From assembly GCA_021414205.1 (NCBI GenBank), contig JAIOOW010000002.1, forward strand, positions 186,001 to 250,000: 64,000 nt of DNA. Direction: 5' to 3'. The translations under genes and the position numbers were made by a program. Positions 16,784 through 24,452 of this stretch are shown here, in pieces. Numbering within the stretch: the stretch's first letter is position 1; every line of letters starts with the position of its first letter. The notes beneath the pieces were generated by a model that was not told where the DNA came from, did no database searches, and saw only the letters and a program-made list of their open reading frames with translations. This DNA comes from Candidatus Anderseniibacteriota bacterium (lineage in GTDB: Bacteria > Patescibacteria > Andersenbacteria > UBA10190).

Positions 16784-18375
16784 AGAGTGATTATGCGCCC
16801 GTCAGAAATTTCATACCGTGCATCAGCGATCGCAATCAAGCTCTGGTCATGAGTAATGCAAATGATTGTTGTTGTGGGTAATAAAGACTTCAGCCGAGCA
16901 AATAATACATTGCGATATTCCTCATCTAAATGATTTGTCGCCTCATCTAGGAAAAGAATCTTTGGTCTTCGCTCCAATGCGCGAGAAATCATCAGGCGCT
17001 GCTTCTCACCTCCCGAAAGAGACGCCGTGTCTCTCGTACCATCTATAAAAAAATCGCTGCGACCCAACACAGAGACTTGCCCCCCGCCTAATCCGTACTG
17101 CTCGTTCTCTTTTACGCTCGCATTCAAAAAAATCGCTTCTTGAGAAACCACTCCTATCTGCCGGCGATACGATGAAATATCAATAGTTCTCAAGCTTGCA
17201 CCGTCAATAAAAATATCTCCCGCATCAGGCACCAACAATCCGAGTATTGCGAAAAGAAGCGTCGTTTTCCCTGCTCCATTCTTCCCCTCAACAACAGATA
17301 ATTCTCCTGCCTTAAATACCGCGTTCGCATTCCGTAGGATCGTATCACCTCCAACAGAAAGAGATATATTTCGTAAAGAAATTTCTCCCTTGACCTCGTG
17401 GTGCACCGTACCGGAATATGGCGTTTCTTGGGAAATAGCGAGCACCTGCTCAATGCGAGATAATGCGTCATGCAACATAACTACATGAGGCCACCCCATA
17501 AACAGCGTTGCAATCTGCGCTCGCAACAGAGAAAACCCTACGAAAAACGAAACAACCTGACTGATAGAAAGCTCTCCTCGGGAACTTAAAAAGAAGCCAA
17601 AGCCCAGCAAAACAATACCGAATACTGCCCCTACCCCTTCTTGAAACAATTGCAATATCGTCTGCTGGTACGCGAGCTTGCCTCCGGACTGCCTGACATT
17701 ACCTACAAGATCTTCATACGCGCTATCCTCTGCCCGCTCAGCTGTTTGCATCTTTACCAGCTCCCATGCGCGAATCGTAAATCCGACGCGTTCTTCAAAT
17801 GAAACCATGGCTCGGCGGAAACGCTCCTGCAATGTCGACACTTTATTTCTCGAATACACTAAAGCTATAAGACCGAGCGGGAGCACGCCGCAAGAAATAA
17901 GAAATAAGACCGGGGAAAGCACAAAGAGCGCACCCAGCAATACAACCATCGATATGATCGCCGGCAATACTTGGCTTAATCCAATAGTTAATGCGAGATC
18001 CAATCGATACGTATCATTCACAATCACGTCCTTGAGCCCTTCCGCATATTGCGCCCATGCGGATCGATGATGACTTTTCACAATTGTACGCACTGCATCG
18101 TGTTGCACCTTTTGAACCCCCTCTTTTACTACCTTAACTATCCCAAACCGGCTCATTGCGGAAAGGGCGATATCGACACTGCTCACCAAAAGCAGTGCTA
18201 CGAGCGCACTTGCGATGCTATCCCACCGAGAGTTAGGAACGCGATCAATAATGAATCGCAATATCAGCGGTATCGGTAACACCATAAATCCATGAATAAC
18301 GGCGAGCAAGACATACCATGCAAGCCGAGCTTTCTGCACAGAAAAATAACGAGACAATGTTTTTACAGTATTCAT
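16780..18375 (-). CDS. ABC exporter (fused membrane and ATPase domains)
   Basis: 531 aa. Six-helix exporter domain (about 15-310), then a nucleotide-binding domain with Walker A GKNGAGKTTLL, signature LSGGEKQRLMIS, Walker B KILFLDEATNHLD and H-loop CITHD. No N-terminal C39 peptidase domain, so any leader cleavage would need another enzyme. Type IV (MsbA/bacteriocin-type) exporters carry lipids, peptides or lipid-linked sugars. In this operon the cargo is probably the product of the PqqD/kinase/GT2 enzymes. Overlaps its neighbours by 4 bp on each side. Confidence 0.92.
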   Translation of the reverse strand: MNTVKTLSRYFSVQKARLAWYVLLAVIHGFMVLPIPLILRFIIDRVPNSRWDSIASALVALLLVSSVDIALSAMSRFGIVKVVKEGVQKVQHDAVRTIVKSHHRSAWAQYAEGLKDVIVNDTYRLDLALTIGLSQVLPAIISMVVLLGALFVLSPVLFLISCGVLPLGLIALVYSRNKVSTLQERFRRAMVSFEERVGFTIRAWELVKMQTAERAEDSAYEDLVGNVRQSGGKLAYQQTILQLFQEGVGAVFGIVLLGFGFFLSSRGELSISQVVSFFVGFSLLRAQIATLFMGWPHVVMLHDALSRIEQVLAISQETPYSGTVHHEVKGEISLRNISLSVGGDTILRNANAVFKAGELSVVEGKNGAGKTTLLFAILGLLVPDAGDIFIDGASLRTIDISSYRRQIGVVSQEAIFLNASVKENEQYGLGGGQVSVLGRSDFFIDGTRDTASLSGGEKQRLMISRALERRPKILFLDEATNHLDEEYRNVLFARLKSLLPTTTIICITHDQSLIAIADARYEISDGRIITL

Positions 18376-19052
18376 TTCGCTTTTTTAACAATCAAGGAAA
18401 GAAGTTCCCTATTATAGTTTGCGCGCTCCGATAGGCTCAAAATATGGGATGCATTTTTTTGATGCACTCTTTTTTTCCATAGCAATTGTTCCACCGTGCC
18501 AATCTCATACCCAGCCTTCAGAACGCGCGCTACCCAATCAGTATCGCTGGCGATACTATATTGCGGATCAAACGCTCCTACGTATGAGAATAATTGCTTT
18601 CGTATCAGCCAGGCGGAAGGGCTCAGGTTTCGATGCATAACATCCAAAAAACCGTCGCGAACCCATCCTGGCTTTTGAACACCATTTTCTAAAAACCCTT
18701 CGCATAATGGCACACACATGTGAATATCTGGATGCTTTTCCAGATATTCAACTTGCGCAGAAATTTTCCTAGGGAGAAATATATCATCATTATCTAAAAA
18801 AGAAATATACTCTCCGCGTGCGGCAGCAAAGCCCTTATTCCTCGCCGATGCAACGCCGCTATTTTTTTGATCAATGATGCGAATATATTCTGCATATGTT
18901 CTCAATATATCAGCCGACGCATCTGTAGACCCATCATTAACCGCAATAATCTCGAGGGGAGCATAGTCTTGCGCAAGAATGCTTTCTATCGCCTGCTCTA
19001 AAAAATGCTCAGCATTGTATACCGGAATAACAACGGAAACGAGCGGGTTCAT
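18372..19052 (-). CDS. GT2-family glycosyltransferase
   Basis: 226 aa. VSVVIPVYNAEHFLEQAI, VNDGSTDASADIL, SGVASARNKGF and the metal site FLDNDDIF define a GT-A fold GT2 enzyme. Overlaps the preceding and following genes by 4 bp each. The sequence is clearly paralogous to the adjacent upstream GT2. The pair may add successive sugars to the same acceptor. Confidence 0.9.
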   Translation of the reverse strand: MNPLVSVVIPVYNAEHFLEQAIESILAQDYAPLEIIAVNDGSTDASADILRTYAEYIRIIDQKNSGVASARNKGFAAARGEYISFLDNDDIFLPRKISAQVEYLEKHPDIHMCVPLCEGFLENGVQKPGWVRDGFLDVMHRNLSPSAWLIRKQLFSYVGAFDPQYSIASDTDWVARVLKAGYEIGTVEQLLWKKRVHQKNASHILSLSERANYNRELLSLIVKKAK

Positions 19053-19750
19053 AGCGCGCTATTTTTTAAAGATAAAATCTCGCGCGCTCCTCGGCGCTTG
19101 AGCGATGCACCCAGCACGCGAAGCAACGACGTATCACCAGATTTTAGCGCATGTGTTGTGTTCGTATCATGGATGCGATAAAAGCTTACAGCATCAGGAA
19201 TCTTTGCAATTACCGCCCCTACTTCTACCGCCCTAAAGAACCAATCGACATCCTCATGGAGCAGATATTTCTCGTTCAGCATTCCGATTTCTTCAAATGC
19301 GCTTGCGCGAATTACGGCAGCCCCCAAAGACGGCAACAACTCCCCCTTGCCTAAAAAGTTTTCTCGAGAAGGCGCGCCGCCCGACACAAATCGCTGCACA
19401 TGACCCATTGCAATCTGAAGGGCGGGATTTTTTTCATATTCAGAGAGCAGCAGCGCCACATGATGTTCCGTCCAAATATCATCAGCATCCAAAAAGGCCA
19501 CATACTCTCCGCGCGCTCTGCGCAATCCCGCATTTCGAGCTGATGCCGGACCTTTATTTTCCTGCGTGATATATACAATGTTTTCTATCCATGATTCAAG
19601 CGCCTGCCTAATATCGTCGGTAGAGCCGTCATTAATAACAATAATTTCATACGGCAACTTCCCCATTGCAATTTCTATGCTGGCAAGAGCATCGCCAATA
19701 TATTGAGAGGCATTATACACAGGAACAACAACACTTATCATCGGGGCCAT
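19049..19750 (-). CDS. GT2-family glycosyltransferase
   Basis: 233 aa from the ATG at 19750 (MAPMISVVVPVYNASQYIG); a longer frame upstream adds a hydrophobic head that lies in the spacer after the kinase gene and is less likely. INDGSTDDIRQAL, KGPASARNAGL and FLDADDIW are present. Third GT2 in this locus. Likely acts in the cytoplasm on a lipid- or peptide-linked acceptor exported by the ABC transporter. Confidence 0.9.
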   Translation of the reverse strand: MAPMISVVVPVYNASQYIGDALASIEIAMGKLPYEIIVINDGSTDDIRQALESWIENIVYITQENKGPASARNAGLRRARGEYVAFLDADDIWTEHHVALLLSEYEKNPALQIAMGHVQRFVSGGAPSRENFLGKGELLPSLGAAVIRASAFEEIGMLNEKYLLHEDVDWFFRAVEVGAVIAKIPDAVSFYRIHDTNTTHALKSGDTSLLRVLGASLKRRGAREILSLKNSAL

Positions 19751-19766
19751 ATAGTAAAATAGTATC

Positions 19767-20762
19767 TTATAATTCTTCAATAAACACAGATAGCTTCTCA
19801 CTTATTTCTTTCTCATCTTCGCTTAATTGCAACGAGAATGATGGCACACGCTGTACGAGCTCAGCCAATACCGCAAACGAATCATTGTGCGTATCTTCCG
19901 GCAGTAGTTGAAATATCGTACTGGGTGCTAATGCGAGCAGAGCATGCGCAGAATGTATCCTGCGCCAAGATGTTTCTTGAGCATGCGCAATAACGGGCAA
20001 CACTATTGCACGCACTTCCAACTGTTGTGCGATTTTTCCGCTATATGCTTCGTGTAAAAACATCACTTCTTTTTCCCCGATAACTTCCAAGTCATGATGT
20101 TTAATTTTTGCGGAACTGTACAAGCTGATCGCAGTTGGGACTGGGTCCATTTTTAATAACACATAATCATCGCTCGCATACACAAGATCATCTTGATGCA
20201 CAACAGCAAGAGCCGTGCTCGTTTTTCCGCTCCCCCCTTTGCCCACAAGCACTATTCCTTTTTTATCTTTTCCGATGCTTGCCCCGTGTATCAAACTCAA
20301 GCCATGGCGCTGAAAAAACCAATGGAAAATGATGCGAAACGGCACAGCGACTTCATACCAAGGAATGCGCGTATCATCTTCTACCCAAAATACCGCCCGC
20401 TTGTTCATACCATCAAAAAAAGAAAGGGTCGGCATACTTTCATTCACCCCCGGATTTACCATACACATCATTTGCTCTGTTTGGAGTCGTTGAACTTGGT
20501 CTCCAAATGAATGCTTGGGCCAATCAAAAAATTCTATTCGAGCACCGGAATGTAGCTCTATACGCAAATCGACCGCACCTTCGCTAGGCGCTGCAACATG
20601 CGCCAACGCTCTCGTCATATTGATAAGAAAATCCTCAGATCCTGACACAACCTCTATACGCAAACCATCCACTTCAAATAGCCGCGAATGCAGGCGCGAT
20701 AGCTGTTTATAAAAAAATTCTTGCTCCAATCTCTCAATAAACTCGTCCGAGTCAGCACTCAT
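19767..20762 (-). CDS. HprK-related P-loop kinase
   Basis: 331 aa. An N-terminal domain of about 140 residues is followed by a region resembling the C-terminal catalytic part of HPr kinase: LIHGASIGKDKKGIVLVGKG then GSGKTSTALAV (Walker A GKGGSGKTS), and VYASDDYVLLK as the Walker B-like strand. Such HprK-related proteins are typical partners of PqqD-like proteins in peptide-modification clusters and may phosphorylate a peptide or protein. No PTS HPr gene lies nearby, arguing against carbon-catabolite control. It starts 9 bp after the PqqD-like gene. Confidence 0.8.
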   Translation of the reverse strand: MSADSDEFIERLEQEFFYKQLSRLHSRLFEVDGLRIEVVSGSEDFLINMTRALAHVAAPSEGAVDLRIELHSGARIEFFDWPKHSFGDQVQRLQTEQMMCMVNPGVNESMPTLSFFDGMNKRAVFWVEDDTRIPWYEVAVPFRIIFHWFFQRHGLSLIHGASIGKDKKGIVLVGKGGSGKTSTALAVVHQDDLVYASDDYVLLKMDPVPTAISLYSSAKIKHHDLEVIGEKEVMFLHEAYSGKIAQQLEVRAIVLPVIAHAQETSWRRIHSAHALLALAPSTIFQLLPEDTHNDSFAVLAELVQRVPSFSLQLSEDEKEISEKLSVFIEEL

Positions 20763-20771
20763 ATGCGAGCA

Positions 20772-21209
20772 TCACTTCACTTCCTGCATCGGCCAACTAC
20801 CCTCACCCACATCATGAATTGGATCAAGTAATAGCAACTCTCTCATGTCTTCATGCTTTTTAAGTGCTGGCTCTTCGTAATCTGTATCCGTTTCCGCAGA
20901 TTGCTGCATAATTGCAGACGCAGCATTATCGCCATTACTTGCGCGAATAAGCCCTTCTTGTACCAACCGTACAATAAAAGCACCCACATCCCGCTCAGCA
21001 CGCTTTTCATCAATACTGTATCGCCTACGTATTTCAGAATATATTATCTGCTCACTTAGCCCTTGCTCCAGATATTCCCAAATAACTGCCCCCGTACGAT
21101 TCGCATGGTAATAACATCCGCTTTCCAAATGAATAGCAACAAGCTCCCCATCTATCACTTCGGCTACCACGCTTGGCTTACACACAGCATATATTGCGGA
21201 ATCTGACAT
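20772..21209 (-). CDS. PqqD-family protein with C-terminal tail
   Basis: 145 aa from the ATG at 21209. The PqqD fold (about 5-90) shows the typical order: a strand with ESGCYYHANRTGAVIWEYL, a helix pair around SEIRRRYSIDEKRAERDV and FIVRLVQEGLI. PqqD-like domains bind leader peptides (RRE) in RiPP pathways. A tail of about 45 residues follows, Glu/Asp-rich with the hydrophobic patch ELLLLDPIHDV and the end GSWPMQEVK. First gene of the six-gene operon, with a TATGCT box 10 nt upstream. An earlier TTG start is possible but lies across that box. Confidence 0.82.
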   Translation of the reverse strand: MSDSAIYAVCKPSVVAEVIDGELVAIHLESGCYYHANRTGAVIWEYLEQGLSEQIIYSEIRRRYSIDEKRAERDVGAFIVRLVQEGLIRASNGDNAASAIMQQSAETDTDYEEPALKKHEDMRELLLLDPIHDVGEGSWPMQEVK

Positions 21210-21219
21210 AGTAAGAAAA

Positions 21220-21225
21220 AGCATA
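21220..21225 (-). promoter_or_regulatory. -10 box of the PqqD-HprK-GT2-ABC operon
   Basis: TATGCT on the minus strand, 10 nt before the ATG at 21209. Confidence 0.4.
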
Positions 21226-21291
21226 CAAGACCCAGGTTCTGCAGACAAGCAATCCAGCGACCCCTCCGCTCTCGCAATAATACAGTATGTA

Positions 21292-21522
21292 TTACTTTAA
21301 ATGACTGGCAAGAAATCCAAACGCGCTACCCAGCAATGGCAAACTCGTAAGCTTATTGAGCACAACTACAACAATCGTTACAATTATGCCCGCACCAATA
21401 GCAGTACCAAAACCAGTAGCAATTCCCCGGACAAACGTAGCATGCCACTGCATACTTTTATTCAGCTTGCGCACTTGGTTCGTAAGGGCGTCTAATTCTT
21501 TTGTTCGAGATGAATCATTCAT
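21292..21522 (-). CDS. Small DUF5665-like membrane protein
   Basis: 76 aa: charged N-terminal helix TNQVRKLNKSMQW, then a glycine-rich hydrophobic stretch with two probable helices (GIATGFGTAIGAGIIVTIVV). This matches the small DUF5665 type common in Patescibacteria. Function unknown. The ATG overlaps the stop of the upstream 65-aa gene (ATGA), so both are translated from one message, just upstream of the PqqD operon. Confidence 0.7.
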   Translation of the reverse strand: MNDSSRTKELDALTNQVRKLNKSMQWHATFVRGIATGFGTAIGAGIIVTIVVVVLNKLTSLPLLGSAFGFLASHLK

Positions 21523-21716
21523 ATAGTCAATTTTCTGCGTATTTCGTTCAACGCCTCAGCATCCGATTTTCCCTCCCCTTTTACGGCTCGATCATCTTTT
21601 GTAAATAGCCAAAACGTATATAGCTCTCCATTCAAGCGATAATCATTATGAACGGCTACCATCCACCCCGCTGCGCGAATGTCATCGGGAACACTAGCAT
21701 TAACCGCAGTCTTCAT
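21519..21716 (-). CDS. Conserved small hypothetical protein, 65 aa
   Basis: DIRAAGWMVAVHNDYRLNGE, then YTFWLF and a C-terminal helix SDAEALNEIRRKL. It is a small soluble alpha/beta protein whose shape resembles conserved small hypothetical proteins of CPR genomes, but I cannot name a family. A -10-like TAGTGT lies 6 nt before the ATG. Four-base overlap with the following gene. Not a plausible RiPP precursor, as there is no leader/core division. Confidence 0.65.
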   Translation of the reverse strand: MKTAVNASVPDDIRAAGWMVAVHNDYRLNGELYTFWLFTKDDRAVKGEGKSDAEALNEIRRKLTI

Positions 21717-21793
21717 ACATCCACACTACTTCCCCTCCGCACTCCTTGCAACAAAACCGCGCTACTCATATTCAAAATAAAAAATAGCACCCA

Positions 21794-21823
21794 TTGACAA
21801 AAAAGTGATTTTAAGGACAAAAT
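21794..21823 (+). promoter_or_regulatory. Promoter of the 21878 gene
   Basis: TTGACA (21794-21799), 18 bp, CAAAAT (21818-21823). Confidence 0.5.
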
Positions 21824-21877
21824 AGCCGTAGTTCTCTCACCAATTCAATTCATGTCTCCAACATAAAGGAAGACGCC

Positions 21878-22588
21878 ATGCCTGTACCCGAATGGTGTGT
21901 TGAAAATCCACCGAAGAATCTTGTTTGCAGCGAATGTGGCCAGGGATGGAACGTTTTGGGGTCAGGCCCCGACCTGGACCACGTAATGTCCCACGAAACA
22001 ACGCGAGAAATCGGCCTCGATCGATTTGTCGGAAAAAGCATTCGCACCGTTTTAACTGGAAGTTTCAATCGTCGTATCGATGGACTCTATGGGATGGACC
22101 CCTTTTGGCACATCACGAATGAACTCCTTATTCCTGACGGGAAGTATACCCGCAAGGGAAAAGAAGGCGGCATTTGCCTTGATTACGTCGTTCAAAAAGG
22201 CGACGTCGGAGTTTTCAAGATCGTGCGCTTCGCCCACTTTACGTGCAATCGCACTCGACTCACAGCAGAAGGCCGGAACAGCTTCGACGAGATGTTTCAC
22301 AAAGCCGGATTCACTCAAAAATGGTTTCAAGCAATCCCTCACGGACATTTTCCAACAGTTACCGCAATGAAGGACTGGCCTTGGTACATCGCGCACACGG
22401 AAGTCGGTCCCATTCGCGTTGGATGGCAAGCTCGCGTTCTCAACATCAACTGGGAGCAAATAACTCCAAAGCGAGACCTCGAGCATCTTTTCACTGAAAA
22501 CGTTACGAAGATGCCGCACGAGGCCCACGCAAATGACACGGCCCAAGGAATCGAATTCTTGCGCCGCATCAGAGAAGCGCTTGCATAA
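21878..22588 (+). CDS. Orphan hypothetical protein with N-terminal CxxC, 236 aa
   Basis: Unrecognised soluble protein. C7, C17 and C20 (LVCSECGQGW) suggest a zinc-ribbon-like head; His residues in LDHVMSHE could complete it. The body is mixed alpha/beta with many aromatic residues (MKDWPWYIAHTEVGPIRVGW). No signal peptide or membrane segment. A strong Shine-Dalgarno (AAAGGAAG) 7 nt before the ATG, its own promoter and a perfect-stem terminator mark it as a monocistronic unit; G+C is higher than in the flanking operons. First of the long run of orphan units up to ssrA. Confidence 0.8.
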   Translation: MPVPEWCVENPPKNLVCSECGQGWNVLGSGPDLDHVMSHETTREIGLDRFVGKSIRTVLTGSFNRRIDGLYGMDPFWHITNELLIPDGKYTRKGKEGGICLDYVVQKGDVGVFKIVRFAHFTCNRTRLTAEGRNSFDEMFHKAGFTQKWFQAIPHGHFPTVTAMKDWPWYIAHTEVGPIRVGWQARVLNINWEQITPKRDLEHLFTENVTKMPHEAHANDTAQGIEFLRRIREALA

Positions 22589-22612
22589 CACGCGCCCTGC
22601 AGACACAACTAC

Positions 22613-22646
22613 GTCGACCCGCTCACATAAGTAGGTCGACTTTTTA
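22613..22646 (+). terminator. Intrinsic terminator of the 21878 gene
   Basis: Perfect 7-bp stem GTCGACC/GGTCGAC followed by five T. Confidence 0.75.
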
Positions 22647-22672
22647 TTTTCCAAAGAAAAAATAGGCGGGTA

Positions 22673-22701
22673 TTGACTTTATCTGGGAATATATAATACT
22701 A
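22673..22701 (+). promoter_or_regulatory. Promoter of the ncRNA candidate
   Basis: TTGACT at 22673-22678. The -10 is around 22692-22701, where TATAAT and ATACTA overlap; the best-spaced hexamer is ATACTA at 17 bp, while TATAAT itself is too close (13 bp). Confidence 0.45.
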
Positions 22702-22703
22702 GC

Positions 22704-22827
22704 TAGGCCGAGAGAGGTCGTAGTAAGCGCACAAGTTCGAGCACAAGCTCTTACCTGAAGGACGTGGTACCATCGTTTCACATACCATAGCCCACGCATT
22801 GCGCCACACTACTTCTCTCGGCTTTTT
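22704..22827 (+). ncRNA. Candidate structured non-coding RNA, about 120 nt
   Basis: The 5' end GGCCGAGAGA...GTAGT pairs with the 3' end ACTAC...TCTCTCGGC, closing the molecule. The right arm is followed by five T and acts as a terminator. Inside, an AAG..GAGC/GCTC..TT hairpin (about 22731-22753) and the palindrome-rich GGTACC stretch can form further stems. It has its own promoter and no good reading frame. It does not match 6S, 4.5S/SRP, RNase P or tRNA by eye. Role unknown; a trans-acting RNA or a regulatory leader without a gene are both possible. Confidence 0.5.
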
Positions 22828-22848
22828 CTTTTATTTACGTACGCAGCA

Positions 22849-22880
22849 CAAAAAACAGCTCGCTTGATGTGCGAGCTGTT
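22849..22880 (-). terminator. Intrinsic terminator of the DUF5666 gene
   Basis: Stem AACAGCTCGC/GCGAGCTGTT with a 7-nt loop; T run on the minus strand. Confidence 0.75.
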
Positions 22881-22900
22881 TTCCTTTTTTAACTTCCTTA

Positions 22901-23677
22901 TTACTTAATAATAACAAGCTTTGCAGTTACGTTGCTATTCGTGTTATTCCACACCCCGTATACCCGCACGCTCGATCCGGCTGTTATGCTAGAGAACGAA
23001 ACGACCGCTCCTTTGTGCTTGTAGATTGTTGAGCTATTCGTATTAATAGTCTGCACTCCTCGATGATTGCTTTGAAGTGCAAAACTTGATCCGCTCACTG
23101 ATTGCACCGTTCCATCGAACTGACCATGGCGCGCCTGAAGAGAAAGATCCTTAATTGTTGTTGCCGTAATGCTCGTGCTCGTAGGAATTACTCCCTGTAC
23201 TTGCAATACGTCTCCGATTTGCATATCAGAAACTTTCATCGAAGCATTAAATCTTCGAATAGTTTTTACATTGCTCGCATCAACAGAATACGTCGTGCCT
23301 TTTGAAAGCAAACTAATTGTGGTTCCATTTATTCCAGTAATTGTTCCGGTAACCCAGCCTCTTTTTGTGGCGTTAATGATTATCGTCTCGGCTGCTACAT
23401 TTTTATTCGTTTTGTCCCAAACTCCCTTTATAGTCATTTGATCTCCAACCATGATATCTGAGAACGTCTCTGTTTTACCCTTCATAGTAATCACGGTACC
23501 GCTCGACACATTAATAGTCTGCTGATAACGATTCTTGGTTTGCAATATAAAACTATCCGTTCCGATAGATTGCACGAACCCCGAGAAAGTACCCGTGGTT
23601 GTACTTGCAAAAGCAGCTGTTGGCAACACAAGCGCTAAGGCTAATGCAACAACTAAACTTTTTACGTATGCGTGCAT
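22901..23677 (-). CDS. Secreted protein with three DUF5666-type repeats
   Basis: 258 aa from the ATG at 23677, chosen because a signal peptide MHAYVKSLVVALALALVLPT begins there; codons further upstream give an unlikely head. After cleavage near AFAST come three OB-like beta repeats: GTFSGFVQSIGTDSFILQT, GWVTGTITGINGTTISLL and GQFDGTVQSVSGSSFALQ, each ending in a V(Y/K)GVW or IQGVI-like strand. DUF5666 proteins are common CPR exported proteins of unknown function. Weak ribosome-binding site, in line with core genes. Confidence 0.8.
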   Translation of the reverse strand: MHAYVKSLVVALALALVLPTAAFASTTTGTFSGFVQSIGTDSFILQTKNRYQQTINVSSGTVITMKGKTETFSDIMVGDQMTIKGVWDKTNKNVAAETIIINATKRGWVTGTITGINGTTISLLSKGTTYSVDASNVKTIRRFNASMKVSDMQIGDVLQVQGVIPTSTSITATTIKDLSLQARHGQFDGTVQSVSGSSFALQSNHRGVQTINTNSSTIYKHKGAVVSFSSITAGSSVRVYGVWNNTNSNVTAKLVIIK

Positions 23678-23778
23678 AGAGATATTTTTTACGAATAAAT
23701 TATATATACCAGATGGGTATTTATATATTGAGCATACCTTCGGATGCAAAATAGTTCATGAGCATTTTATGAAGATAT

Positions 23779-23820
23779 AAAAAAAGTCCGATTGAAGAGA
23801 GTAACCCTTCGCACGGACTT
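23779..23820 (-). terminator. Intrinsic terminator of the 23837 gene
   Basis: AGTCCG/CGGACT outer stem with an inner GAAGGG/CTCTTC-like stem, T run on the minus strand. Confidence 0.65.
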
Positions 23821-23836
23821 ACAAAGAACATTGTTT

Positions 23837-24163
23837 TTACGCTGGTGCGGTGACCGGAACAACTGCATTAACTGCTCGAAACCCGATGAACGCAGTAGCA
23901 ATTGAAAGGATCGCCACAAGCGCCATCAAGATGAACACCATTCTGGACGGACGCAATTTGGCGTTCTGCGAGAACATTCCAAACAGTGAACCGAACAAGG
24001 CGAAGCCCGAGATGAAAATAATCGCCATCAAACAGAAGTTTGCGGCTACCACGTTTGAACTCGCGATAACGAGGTCGCCATCGTACGAACAAGAATTAAC
24101 CTGAACGAATGCTTGAACGACGCCAACTGGATCTTCGAAAACGCTCGGAACTGGTGCGGGCAT
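23837..24163 (-). CDS. Orphan two-TM membrane protein, 108 aa
   Basis: Not recognised. The N-terminal half is extracytoplasmic-like (MPAPVPSVFEDPVGV, one CSYDG), followed by two membrane helices (about 38-63 and 75-97) joined by a short basic loop NAKLRPSR. Shine-Dalgarno AAAGGGG 6 nt before the ATG. Own promoter and terminator. Predicted leader of about 125 nt. Member of the orphan single-gene set. Confidence 0.7.
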   Translation of the reverse strand: MPAPVPSVFEDPVGVVQAFVQVNSCSYDGDLVIASSNVVAANFCLMAIIFISGFALFGSLFGMFSQNAKLRPSRMVFILMALVAILSIATAFIGFRAVNAVVPVTAPA

Positions 24164-24295
24164 AGTGCCCCTTTCTTACTAAATTTTTCGTTTCAACCCC
24201 ACAATTGGCAATCAACAAAAAAGATCGCTGACCGCCAAATACGGGGCTGAAAACTCGTTTTTATGTGAAACGGGCAAGAGTTACTGATTTAAATC

Positions 24296-24324
24296 AATAT
24301 ACTCATATATTGTATTTTTGTCAA
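24296..24324 (-). promoter_or_regulatory. Promoter of the 23837-24163 gene
   Basis: Minus strand: TTGACA (24319-24324), exactly 17 bp, TATATT (24296-24301). Confidence 0.7.
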
Positions 24325-24362
24325 GTTATCGGAAAAAAGATTTTTGGGCAAAAATAGAGAAA

Positions 24363-24391
24363 TTGCCTGTTAGAATCGAATATCTTATAGT
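24363..24391 (+). promoter_or_regulatory. Promoter of the IMP-cyclohydrolase-like gene
   Basis: TTGCCT (24363-24368), 17 bp, TATAGT (24386-24391); leader about 55 nt. Confidence 0.5.
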
Positions 24392-24452
24392 GACATGTTA
24401 AGCATATTTGCTTGGCTAGTAATTTGCTCTCTCCAACACAAGGAACGGAAAC

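Larger units (their letters stand above)
22589..22900. other. Intergenic region with terminator, ncRNA candidate and second terminator
   Basis: 312 bp without a protein gene. In order: terminator of the 21878 gene, a promoter, a structured transcript of about 125 nt ending in its own terminator, and the terminator of the minus-strand DUF5666 gene. Inside the transcript only an 8-codon frame (GTG near 22773 to TAG) follows an AAGGA-like site, too close to it to be convincing. Confidence 0.6.

Noticed and set aside
16780..18375. ABC transporter as a peptidase-containing bacteriocin exporter (PCAT)
   Set aside because: No N-terminal C39 domain; the protein starts directly with the membrane domain.
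21519..21716. 65-aa protein as RiPP precursor for the PqqD operon
   Set aside because: It looks like a folded conserved small protein without a leader/core division and is coupled to a membrane protein gene instead.
22601..22830. A tRNA or SRP RNA in the 22.6-22.8 kb gap
   Set aside because: The GTTCGA-like stretch has no T stem and no cloverleaf; the GGAAG-type SRP loop is absent.
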